Shown here piece by piece: positions 24,071-35,000 of a stretch of 64,000 nt of DNA. The DNA is from Bactericera cockerelli (Eukaryota; Arthropoda; Insecta; Hemiptera; Triozidae): contig CM044961.1 in NCBI GenBank assembly GCA_024516035.1, forward strand, positions 18,605,374 to 18,669,373. The letters are read 5' to 3'. The position numbers and the translations under genes were made by a program. Position 1 is the stretch's first letter, and each line of letters starts with the position of its first letter. The notes beneath the pieces were generated by a model, which made no database searches, was not told where the DNA came from, and saw nothing but the letters and a program-made list of their open reading frames with translations.

Positions 24071-24304
24071 TCTTAATATATAAATGTCAAAGTCACTGAC
24101 TGACCACTGACTGATCATCGCTCTACAGCCCAAACCGTAAGTCCTAGGAAGCTGAAATTTGGTAGGTAGCTTTGTCTTATAGTCTAGATGTGCAATAAGA
24201 CGGGATTTTCCGAAATTCCCACTACAACACCTGCCATTAACGAAAAAGGACTTTTTGCTTTCACGGCCATGCCTCGGCCCGCAAAGCGGGCGACAGCCCG
24301 CTAG
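24071..24304 (+). mobile_element. Non-autonomous Helitron-like element (copy 2)
   Basis: Same architecture as 21577-21803: host A, TCTTAATATATAAATGTC start, terminal hairpin and CTAG, host T. Length 234 bp. The last 160 bases differ from copy 1 at only a few positions, so both copies moved recently or came from the same source. Confidence 0.8.
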
Positions 24305-24327
24305 TCATTTATAATGATAAGACTTGG

Positions 24328-24490
24328 GGACTATAAACAGGGAGTAGACCAGCATTGTCTTGGTTCTGAGGGCCCTTGTCAATTATTAGCCTTCTCGTAA
24401 AGAGGTAAAGACAGTGGTAGAACTGCTGAGTCATTCCTCCACTGTCTGGCTACCATCGTTCACGATGACGCCACCCTATGATGATGATGA
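24328..24490 (+). repeat. Interspersed repeat shared with 59115-59280
   Basis: Both segments read GGGGACTATAAACAGGGAGT, GTCAATTATTAGCC, GACAGTGGTAGAA and TCATTCCTCCACTGTCTGGC, and end in (ATG)n-like DNA. The 59 kb copy continues into a tRNA-like head in the opposite orientation. Confidence 0.65.
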
Positions 24491-24654
24491 TAAATAAAAA
24501 AATATGGAACTTATCATTCCGGAATTAAGTACAGCTCTGGAATTGGATCACACGACTTCCTGCTTCGGACACAAGCATTGACCTATCTACCTCTACTCAA
24601 ATAACTCCTAGACGCGGCCTGTGCTCCACAGTCTGCAGTCTGGGAGACAAAAAA

Positions 24655-24840
24655 GAAAACTCGAGTCCTAGCTCGTACATAATGAAAATCATCACACATT
24701 TCTAGAATTCATGCATAATTATTATGATCGGCATGGTAAACTGATACTGAAAGAGCGACTCTATAAATCCGATTTTAGTCCGGTTTATGTGGCAGCACCC
24801 TTTTTCCTACCGGTCGCGCCTGATGGAGCATATCTACTAA
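24655..24840 (+). repeat. Dispersed repeat, family G (copy 3)
   Basis: The best copy of the family: CTCGAGTCCTAGCTCGTACA, CATCACACATTTCTAGAATT, ATTATTATGATCGGCATGGT, TTTATGTGGCAGCACCC, CCTACCGGTCGCGCCTGAT. Confidence 0.65.
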
Positions 24841-26364
24841 TAATAGTCATGGAGGAAGTAATGGAGAACTCCTAACATATATCTCATGGGCAATGAACCT
24901 GTCTCATAAAATCGGCCATTCTGTGAAGGTATAACACAGAGGAAATCACAACATGCTTTTGAAGGTAATATAGTGGGGATATATTGAGTAGTTTCTTAAT
25001 GTGACAGGTTTGAGATATTACAAGTTTTCCATGGATTATTCCTCCATGCTAATAGTCCGTTTAATCCAGTTATAGCAAAATTATCGTTACTGAAACATGA
25101 AATATTTTTAGTGAATAATATCAAGAATAAGAATCTAAAAATTTGCTGTAAGTAGTAAGATGCGTGGAGTTTGGTAAGCAATAGGACCTAAGACACGTGA
25201 TTCCACCCCGCATCTGTAGAAGGAAGTGAGACAGGCCACAAGAAAGGACACTTCTAGTCTGTAGATTCGTGATAAAAAAAGTAAATTTCGTGTGTGGTTG
25301 AATGAAAAAGCTCAATTTGAGAATTCTACCAATTGAAAAAATTGCCCTCAATGTGAATGGAACCTACGACCGAAATCTAAAGGCAGCTATTAGTATTATT
25401 TTGTCAACCAGGCTGGCAGATGGTACCTATAATCTCTCTTTAATGCCTCGCCATATCGCGAATGGATGATAGAGTTTACACACATGTTTCGGAGAAATGA
25501 CTGTTTCCAGGGAATAATTCAAGAACTATCAGCCAAAAAAAATTTCTGTTGCAATTTTTTTTTGTAATAAAAAGCTCATCAGAAAGTTTTGGAAATATTG
25601 TTTTATACAGGATATAAAGAAGAAGAAGAGAAAGAAAAACAGTTGCCTTAAATAGTGTTCCACTTTAGGTCATTTCACAAAAGACACAAAAAAAATCTCT
25701 GACGAGTTTTCATATAAATCAGTAAGGTCTAATTTTACCTACTTTTTTTTTAATTTTCCCCTTTAAACGTTGAATTAATTTTGGTGTATAGGGGTGAAAG
25801 CTATGCCGATTTTTTAATGGACTATAACCGTGTTGATTTGTATCAGTATATTTTGTTTGTTTGTTGATTCTATTGTAAACCGACCTTGATCGATAAGGTG
25901 GCGGACTTGTTATCTGGAGGTCGGTGGTTCAAGTCCCGGGTTCAGCGAAGATTTAGTAAAGCTAGTTTGAGTAGTTATGACATCACGAAAGCGATTAACA
26001 CAAATATGATACCTCTTTATTTTATTTTTATTTTTTTTATAACTATTTTTGAAAAAAGTATTTTTTTTCTTTCATTTTCATACTCCTTTCTGAATGTCCT
26101 GTTTATTCACGCCCCTGAACTATACCACTCTTTGTTTACCTACCATAGTAAACCGTGGCTACCAGTTCATCATTCAGTAAAGTAGTGTATGAGAAATGGA
26201 ACTACTTTTTGATGTAGTTTTCTAATTGTTTGGTAGTTTAGTCTTCAGTGAGTTTGATTCAGTGTCGGGTGGAAGTCACGGAACTAACTGTCAGAGAACT
26301 GGAAGTATGGTGTGCACGGGATGTTGTGTGACAATGAACCTCTTGTAAATTAACGTCAAGTTTT
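24841..26364. other. Intergenic DNA with one tRNA-like fragment
   Basis: No gene is seen. A tRNA-like head at about 25885-25955 (TCGATAAGGTGGCGGACTTG, GGTGGTTCAAGTCCCGGG) is a degraded SINE. The segment 26231-26364 is partly repeated at 26945-27080 (TTTAGTCTTCAGTGAGTTTG and CTCTTGTAAATTAACGTCAA occur in both). Confidence 0.45.
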
Positions 26365-26935
26365 ATTTATTTAGAAACTCTTTATTAGTAGAACATATAA
26401 TACAGACGAATAATGGTAGAAATTAAATATAAAAATTGACAATATTAATAATATAAACAAGAAAAAAAAATAAACAAAATATATACATATTCGCCTCTGA
26501 CAACACAAAGAGGCGTAAACCACAAATTTTTGAAATCGTTTTTATTGCTTAGATTGAGTCTACTTGTGCTATATTTTGTTCTCACAAATAGACGTAACCC
26601 AATTATAATCCAAAAAAAAGATACAACAAAAATTAAAATCAGGCGTATCCCTCATTTTCTCTTTTTCAGACAAATCAAATAGGCGTAAATCGATATTCAC
26701 AGTTAAATAATCAAATTTGGCAACAGAAAAAGTTCGTATGGTCATTCACGGGTACAGGGAAGTGATAATGTTCCTACCGTGAAGAGAAAATTTATGCACA
26801 AGAAAACTCATTTTGGCTCTCCTGTAAAATTTCGAAAATGTGGCTTACGCCTCTTTGTGTTGTCAGAGGCGATATGTCCTAACTAAAGGGCGGGGTTATT
26901 GCCTATGGCAATCTCTTCCACCCAACCCATTATTT
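26365..26935 (-). mobile_element. SINE-like element, family A, split by a MITE
   Basis: In minus orientation the family starts GGGTTGGGTGGAAGAGATTG, continues CCATAGGCAATAACCCCGCC and CTTTAGTTAGGACATA, and ends CTAATAAAGAGTTTCTAAAT plus (AAAT)n. This copy is interrupted at 26491-26872 by a 382 bp inverted-repeat element. Other copies: 27088-27275 (+), 32838-33040 (+), three in the array 51383-52259 (-), 57143-57345 (-), 58369-58553 (+) and 59701-59884 (+). No polymerase III promoter was identified, so SINE is a working label. Confidence 0.7.
26491..26872. mobile_element. MITE with perfect inverted ends inside a family A element
   Basis: The terminal inverted repeat TCGCCTCTGACAACACAAAG plus AGGCGTAA is perfect at both ends (26491 and 26872), with TAT on both sides as a probable 3 bp target duplication. 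The uninterrupted family A copy at 57143-57345 shows the empty-site sequence. No transposase is encoded. Confidence 0.85.
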
Positions 26936-27087
26936 ATAATTATTTGGTAGTTTAGTCTTCAGTGAGTTTGATTCAGTGTCGGGCGGAAGTATAAATATAT
27001 CTCTTCCACCCAACCCTTTGGGTGGAAGAGGCTATTAATTTACAAGAGGCAATGAACCTCTTGTAAATTAACGTCAAGTTGATTAAG

Positions 27088-27275
27088 GGTTGGGTGAAAG
27101 AGATTGCCACAGGCAATAATCCCGCCCTTTAGGTAGGACATTAGCTTTATTCTCTTTTTTGTTCTTGTTTCTTTGTTCAATCTATATATTTTATTTTTTA
27201 TAATTTAATTGTATTGTACTGTAAATATTGTACTTTGTCTATACCTGATAAAGCGTAATAAAATAATAATATAAT
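27088..27275 (+). mobile_element. SINE-like element, family A
   Basis: Starts AAGGGTTGGGTGAAAGAGAT, continues GGCAATAATCCCGCCCTTTA and ends CTGATAAAGCGTAATAAAAT. The 3' part (TTGTACTTTGTCTATACC) differs from the 26365 copy, indicating subfamilies; it lies about 470 bp upstream of the candidate first carrier exon. Confidence 0.65.
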
Positions 27276-27744
27276 GATTAAACAAGATGCTTTTTGGGAT
27301 TTATAAATATTTTTTAAAGATTATAAAGAAATATATTACACGAAAAAATAGTATTGAACCCAAAAAACCAAAAATCTTTATATTATAGTTTATCTTCATT
27401 TGTCCATATATAAAAATAACCTCCTCTTAGTACATACTTCTGAAAATCATCAACAATCTTACAGCACTTGCACACTTTATTTTGGTGTATGTCCTCACGA
27501 ACTCAAATATTATATTCCTCTTCGCTAATTTGGAGAACCGATGATAAAATATTAAGTACTTTTTTGTCCCTAGTGAAATAATAAAAATAATAATATGGAA
27601 CGAATCGGAACTCCTATCGAAGTGACACGACTCTCTCTGTACATATACCAGCAGTAGTTTGATCGGTGCGATCTATTGGAATGACTCAATTTAAATAAAT
27701 TGGTAAATTCTGTGCGAGCGTTTTCTTAAAAAGCGTTGGTCAAA

Positions 27745-27875
27745 ATGGTGATCCCACCCAAAAGTCCTTCGCGAAATTACCTGTGGAATTCGAAATATGT
27801 GAAGGCCATTTTCAACTGCAAGATCTTGAGCGCTCTTACTTTTCTGACTGTGGTCATTCTGTTAATAATCAACAG
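27745..27875 (+). CDS. Candidate first coding exon of the dicarboxylate carrier (N-terminal extension)
   Basis: An ATG in a good initiation context (CAAAATGG) opens 43 codons plus two bases and ends at a donor AACAG|GTAATT. Splicing to the acceptor at 29009-29010 joins it in frame to LTSFLFE and then the usual carrier start MGVSDGVDKN, adding 51 residues. The encoded segment is basic (MVIPPKSPSRNYLW...) followed by one hydrophobic stretch, ILSALTFLTVVILLII, that could cross a membrane. Family members normally lack it, so it may be an alternative isoform, or belong to a different transcript. Phase agreement and an open junction are the only direct support. Confidence 0.5.
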
Positions 27876-27965
27876 GTAATTACAGTACAACCGTTCATTT
27901 AAGTTATTTTCTTATCAAATTCGAATAGGTTGAAACGTAGCTCGACCGTTAAGGCCGCGGAATCC

Positions 27966-28272
27966 TAACCTGGAGGTGGGTCCGTGATAACCTGGAGGTG
28001 GGTCCGTGATAACCTGGAGGTAGGTCCGTGATAACCTGGAGGTAGGTCCGTGATAACCTGGAGGTAGGTCCGTGATAACCTGGAGGTGGGTCCGTGATAA
28101 CCTGGAGGTGGGTCCGTGATAACCTGGAGGTAGGTCCGTTAACCTGGAGGTAGGTCCGTGATAACCTGGAGGTGGTCCGTGATAACCTGGAGGTGGGTCC
28201 GTGATAACCTGGAGGTGGGTCCGTGATAACCTGGAGGTGGGTCCGTGATAACCTGGAGGTGGGTCCGTGATA
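27966..28272. repeat. 22 bp minisatellite, about 14 copies
   Basis: The unit AACCTGGAGGTGGGTCCGTG plus AT repeats about 14 times with G/A changes at one position and two short units. It lies in the putative intron between 27875 and 29011. Just before it, GTAGCTCGACCGTTAAGGCC looks like a tRNA-type A-box region, so the array probably grew from inside a SINE head. Open frames across it merely reflect the repeat. Confidence 0.9.
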
Positions 28273-29032
28273 ATGCCGATGTGCACAAATATTTATGTAA
28301 CTCTGATAATAGTTACGAGATGACATATTATTTTAGACAAAAAAAAAAACTAAAATTTTAGTGTTTTTTTTTTAAACACAATTTGTTTACACCAGTTTGT
28401 TTCATTCCGAATACCTACCGTATTACTCTTATCTCTCTCCTTTGTTTGACTCATTTTTCAAATCTATTTTTAAGCATTAGTAATTCTCAATTTAAACATC
28501 TGATTATCGATTTTTATCACAGTTTCAATTTTTATGGCCGTTTTAATTTCCAAATCTCCACCGAGACTTCTACACTCGGAAAACATTGGGTATTTTTCTC
28601 ACACAAAGATTGTCTCATCGAGTCTCTCTCCCCTCTATACCCTCCTTGCTAGACGACCAGTCGGGAATTGACTCCCTCATAGCATTCCTCAAAGCCACCA
28701 ACATATTCCCCAAAATATAACTCGAGGATCCGGCGTGAACGACAGGCCTACCGCCTTGTTAAAGCGCCGTTAAACCAGAAAAAAAAAAATTGTCTCCCGC
28801 AATCCAGTGAGGGAATGCAGCGAACTCTGGAGATCGCCAAGGGGGGGGAAACTTTTTTTTTATTTATAGGCTTTCTTTTTTATGGCAGGATTCTCACTGG
28901 AGTGAGCTCTTCCACCCAACTTTGTGTTGACCTGAATACCGTGTGAACAAAACAAAATAAAATTAAAGATCTAGTATTTAATTTTCTCGTTTCTTATTTG
29001 TTTGTTTCAGACTGACCTCCTTCCTGTTTGAG

Positions 29033-32000
29033 ATGGGCGTGTCAGATGGGGTGGACAAGAACAAGCGACTGGCCCGCTGGTACTTCGGGGGGCTGGGCTC
29101 TGCAGGGGCCGCTTGCTTCACACATCCTCTCGATCTCTTGAAGGTGAGGATCAGGCGCGGCCGGTGGGAAAAATTTTTCGGGTGCTGCCACATAAACCGG
29201 ACTGAAATAGGATTTTTACAGTAATTCTTTCAGTATCTAAAGAGTTTGAGTTTGTTTACCATGCCAATTATAATAATTATTCATTAATTATTCTAGAAAT
29301 GTGTGATGATTTTTACATTGTGTACGAGCTAGGACTTGAGAAAATCCTCTCACTTTTTTTTGGGTCTGGGCGTGCTGCATTTCCGCAGCTCCTTAACATC
29401 AGCCGCCCCTGGTGAGGATCTAACTGAACGCCTTGGGTGAGAGGGAACTCTTGACTCGGGCTTGCCAGGGTTAGTGTTAGGAAGGTCATCCAGCCGTAAG
29501 GGCTGGCTGGATGTGAAGTTAGGAGTGCCAGAACCAATCAACCTCAACCATGAAGAAGAGGTTGGACAATGCCGACCCCGAGTAGGTAAGAGAGAAGGCT
29601 AAGGACAGAATTATAAAACATGATTCAAGTCAAGGTAAGTCCCACTCAAGTGGGGCTATAGTGCGCAGTGATTGGTTAAATTTTCAACTTGAGGAAGGGT
29701 CTGGTTTATCTTAAATTTAATCCTGTTTTATAATTTAACCCTTAGAATGCTTCTACTTCTAAGTCGTTTTTCATAATCTATTTAATAATTGAAAAGTGTG
29801 TAAGAATTTCGTTATTAGCTATGTTTCATTTTCAATGTAGGACTTATTACCAACTTTAGTAGCTCAATCTTGGCGACGCGAAGTACTCGAATATTAGAGG
29901 TTGATGGTTCGAATCGTACGCTCAGGTATTTATTAACACATCTAGCGCCATGTGAACACCGGTGCACACGAATTGAGTACTGTCAGGGGCCGCGTGATCA
30001 CATATCCACACGGTACCCAGAGTGCTTTATGCTGATGTGGCATAGTGAACACTATTTACATTGAAACTATAGGTCTGGCCCCAGGAGAACCTACAAATTT
30101 GCTTGGCCCGGACTTTTTGCATATCCATAATGTGCAAGGGGCGCGCGTGATCACCGGTGTACACGAAGAAAATTGTGGAAAAATCATGTAAAGAATAAAA
30201 AAAAAATCGTTTCTATTTTCACAAAACTAACCCAAGTAAGCCTAACTACAAAATTATCAAAAAAAATTTTGGCCCCAGGAGAGAATTTCAGTTTTAGGCC
30301 TTGGCGCTAGATGTGGTAATAAGGTGGATGTGAGAAATACTCATCCTCCACTTATAATATGAGACTAACTTCAATTTAATAAACTTTTTATTTTTATTTA
30401 TTATTTAAAATGAACCAAACACATGATATTTTTCCAGGTACATCTCCAAACACAACAGGAAGGAAAGCTATCGATATTTCGACTCACATCCAAGATCCTC
30501 AGCGAGCAAGGAGTCCTGGCTCTGTACAGCGGAATCTCAGCCTCCCTCTGTCGGCAGCTCTCCTACTCTACGGTCCGGTTTGGAATCTATGAGGTATATA
30601 TCTATTGGGGGGTTTTTTTTTAAACTAGGTGATGTACTGATTTTTTTTTAAAGGGATACCTTCATCCCGCGTCAGAAATATATGAACTATGGCACCTATC
30701 TCTTCCTGAGATTTTATCCATGATTTGAATTTGTTGAACCTTATGGTTGAGGTTGGTAGGGTTGGTCACGTTTTTTATGGCTGGATGCCCTTCCTAACGA
30801 TAAGGATTCGATTTGGTTTTAACGTCCTGATCAGGACGGGGGTGTTACCCTCCGTTCGCTGGGAATTGTACCAGCTACCCACATTAACCTCACTCAGCCT
30901 GGGTAGGGCCGGAAATACCAGCCTCACGTGTTTGAGGCTGTCGTTTGGAATCTATGAGGTAATGCCATTAAATGCTTCTAGTTGATCGGTTAGGGTGCTA
31001 ATAATACGCGTTTCTGACCAAAATCCTATATCATATTCTTATATTATGACACTATGAAACAGGATTAAAGTTAAGATAAGCCCGACATGCGCTCCACTAG
31101 GAGTTTCCCGAGTTAAGGAATAGTGTCCACTTAGATTAAATCTAATCTTTCTTTATAATGCAGCCCTATGTGTCACTGTGGCTATGTGGCTATGTGGATA
31201 GCGCTCTTGATATTCCTTGTGTTCAATATGCATAGAAAATAAATTTAAAACCCAATAATATTAAAGCTTTCTACTTATTTGTTATACATTAATATTAAAA
31301 TAGATTTTTAATAAAGGCTAAAACCAACATGGTAGAAATCGCTTTTTTGCCTTGATTTTTTTCCAATATACAGTCGAAGCTGTAATATAATAGAAAACTA
31401 TTTATAATAGAGAAAATAATATTTATAATAGAGAAAATCTCAGGTCCCTGCGTCACTATAAAAAGGTGTAATAGAGAACTGCCTTTATTTGAAACCTCTT
31501 TATAATGAACTTTTTGCTTTGTCCCTTGGGTTCTAATATATACAGGTTCGACCGTGATACAATGAATAAAGATCTGTAAATCACATTTTTTTTTTTAAAA
31601 AAATATTTATTTATTTAGTAACAGAATAACAAATACAAAGGTATTTTTCCTAAGCTAAAGCTTCTAAGAATTTTTTTTTATTTTAAACATATTTTCCTTC
31701 ATCCAATGGCAATGGCCCATCTCCCCAGGTAGGCAAGCAAGCCCTCACCTCGCTGTCGCCTGACCCCAGCGGCCCCATTCCCTTCTACCAGAGGGTGGCT
31801 CTGGCCTCCGTGGCGGGGGCCTGTGGGGGTCTCGTGGGCACCCCGCAGATCTAGTCAACGTGCGCATGCAGAACGATGTGAAGCTAGCACCCGAGCAGCG
31901 ACGCAAGTAAGTTGTCACCAGGGTGCAAAAGTTGTAAATAATATATAATAAAAAAAGTTGTCACCAGGGTGCAATAGTTGTAAATAATGTATAGTAAAAA

Positions 32001-35000
32001 AAAGACATGAAAAAATAGAAGACAATACTATTTGCTGCAATCCACCACTTACTGAAAAGTACATTGGATTGCAGTAGGTAACTTTTAAATATTAAATGAA
32101 GAATATGTATGAATATTAAAATAAAATATAATAAAGTTATTGGAAAAAAAAAATAATAATAAAGGACGCAGCACACAGGAATTTCTTTTAGAAAAGGCTC
32201 CCAGAAATAATGTATTGGACACTAATCATAACAGGTAATATTCTGGTGTCCGTTAAATAGGCACAGATACCTACCCATATCACGGTGGTGAGAGGATTAT
32301 ACTATGGACCCCCAGATCCAATGTCTTGGTTCCTATCGTATCCATTGATTCTATTTGGTTTTAACGTCCTGTTCTTGAATTATTCAAGATGAGGTTTTTA
32401 ACCTCCATTCGCTGGCAATCGTAGCAGCTAGGTTTGACCTCTGATTATCACAAACTGAGTATGCATCCAGGTAAAAACAGTAGGTAACTATTAATTGTAA
32501 AATTGAGGAAACAAAAAAATTAATTAAAAAAGTATAATATGGTAGCGAGGAGAACGAATGAGGTGTGCCTTAAATTTTATTTCTTTTCATAATGTTTATG
32601 ATGAGAGTTATTCATTTCGGAGCAATGAAACAAGAGCCAATTCAGGCGTTTATTACTCATGATAAGATAAGATATAAGATTTTATTTCTACATTTCTTAA
32701 ATCTTCTCTTTTAGTGATGAAAATCCCTGTAAGTACTGTTGTACTTTTAGGGACAATATCACCATTTTAGGAAACAGCGTTCTCCTTTTTCTTTTTTTAA
32801 CACGAAGTATAATTTTTGTAGATTGTGATTAACATAAGGGTTGGTTGGAAGAGATTGCCATAGGCAATAACCACGCCCTTTAGTTAGGACATAATTATGT
32901 ATATATTTTATTTATTTTTTTCTTGTTTATATTATTAATATTGTCAATTTTATATTTAACTTTTACCATTATTTGTCTGTATATAATTATGTTCTACTAA
33001 TAAAGAGTTTCTAAATAAAAATAAATAAACATAAATATGATATTTAAAAAAAACTTTCAGCTACAAGCACGCAATAGACGGCATGTTCCGGGTGTACAAG
33101 GAGGAGGGGTTCAGGAGGCTGTTTGCCGGCGCCTCCACCGCCACCTCCCGGGCTATTCTCATGACGGTCGGCCAGCTCTCCTTCTATGACCAGGTAGTAA
33201 TAATAAAAACACTGACAATTATGGACACAATACTTCCTCGTGATTGCTTCACATTGTAAACACGTGCCAATTTTGAGATTTTATAGAAAATTACTTGTAT
33301 CTCCAAAACGGCTCAACCGATTTTCTTCAAATTTGTTTTATATGGTAGAATATTGTTTTTTCTACATTCTAAATTCCACAAAAAATTCTGTATCGGCAAG
33401 TTGTGGTCCTTATTTTTTTACTTTTTTGTCCAAAATTTCGGATTTTCTTAAATATCAGAGTCAAATTATAATTAATTTAAAAATAAATATAAATAACCTA
33501 TGTACAACAATAATATGCATATTCTCACAAAATTTCATCGAAATCGGGTGTACCGTTCACGAGATATAAGCGTTTAAGTAAAAAGTTAGTGGTCAGGCGC
33601 ATGGTCTCTTTCACCCAGAACCGCTGGTATGAATTCGATGAATTTAAAATGGGACCATCTACGGAATGTCTCCTAGATGTGTACAAAATTTCATCAAAAC
33701 GGTCGAGTAGTTTTCGAGATTTGCGCGTTACAAGGAATCGTTTTAACAGACCGACAGACGGACACAAAACCAAATTTACTCAGTAGGTTATGAAACGTCC
33801 AGAAATATGAAAAAAATTGAAATCGGAGCAAAAAAATATTTTTTTTTTTACAAAAACGAACACAATACTTCCGATTTCTAATATTAGAAATTTCTCGGAA
33901 GTAAAATAATATGGGACTTTAATAGTCCGGCTGGGTTCGAAAACCAGCCGGGACATGACATGTTATCCTCCCATTTGGGATTTCTACCACATAATAATAT
34001 GTCTTGGGCATGGGAATAATGGGACTTTAATAGTCCTAATCGGGCAGTATAAATAAGGCGATATTATTATTATTATTCCAGAAGTAAGCCTAACGCGTAT
34101 TATTATGTAGTCAAAATCCTAAATGAGAGGATAACTTGTCATGTCCCGGCTGAGTTTCGAACCCGCGACCTCTGGATTACCAGACCGAAGCCTTGAGAAC
34201 TGAGCTACCGGAAAACACAAGACCAACTATTTATCTATGTACCAAGTATTTATCTTCAAGTTGTTTACATTACAGTATGAAGGTACAATGTCACCGCATC
34301 AGTACAAGAAATTTAATGACGTCAACAATTTTGATAGTATCAAACACAATCATAGGTTGTTGAACTGGCTTTATCATTCTGGTTTTACAATTTTAACTAA
34401 ACGATAAAATATGTAAGAAGATTGACTTGAAGTTTTTTATTTATTTTAAAGATGAGTGTTTCACGGCCTTTTTTGTTTCGTAGCCATGAAACAGGAGCTA
34501 CTGTAGACGCTTGTGGTCTGTGTTGTAGCCTGCCCATCCCGTAGTATGTCTCCATTGTCTCCCCTCTGATGGGCTAGAAGTGACACCATACTTCCCATTT
34601 AGGTGCTGGGTCAACACGAGTGCACCGGAAGGTATCCCTTACAAACAACTGTAACCAAATTTTGAATACAAATTTTTGTCGGCGCGGGGGTTCGAACCCG
34701 GGACCTTCCGCATGGCAAGCGAGTGCTTAACCACTGAGCTAATTGTGCGCTCGGTACTGTACGTGTACTTGTAATTTATTTATTTGTATATAATATGCTT
34801 TACATGTATACAAAGTTCTAAAATCTAGACACTTATATCTAATATTTTTAACATAAATTAAAGGAAGAAGAGGAAATTCAAAGTTTAAATTTGCAGAATG
34901 AAATATATATTAATGATGATAGTTTATTTCTAAGTGGTATGTGAATGATTATTGGGATTTGAGGGAATGGAATGTTAGGAAATGATGAGAATGGTAAATG

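Noticed and set aside
27966..28272. Regular repeats resembling a CRISPR array (also 50318-50830)
   Set aside because: No unique spacers separate the repeats, the genome is eukaryotic and there are no cas genes; both are tandem minisatellites.
27915..28326. Two overlapping minus-strand open frames of about 125 codons rich in Pro, Gly, His and Arg
   Set aside because: They are translations of the 22 bp minisatellite; 22 is not a multiple of three, so all frames stay open and cycle through the same words.
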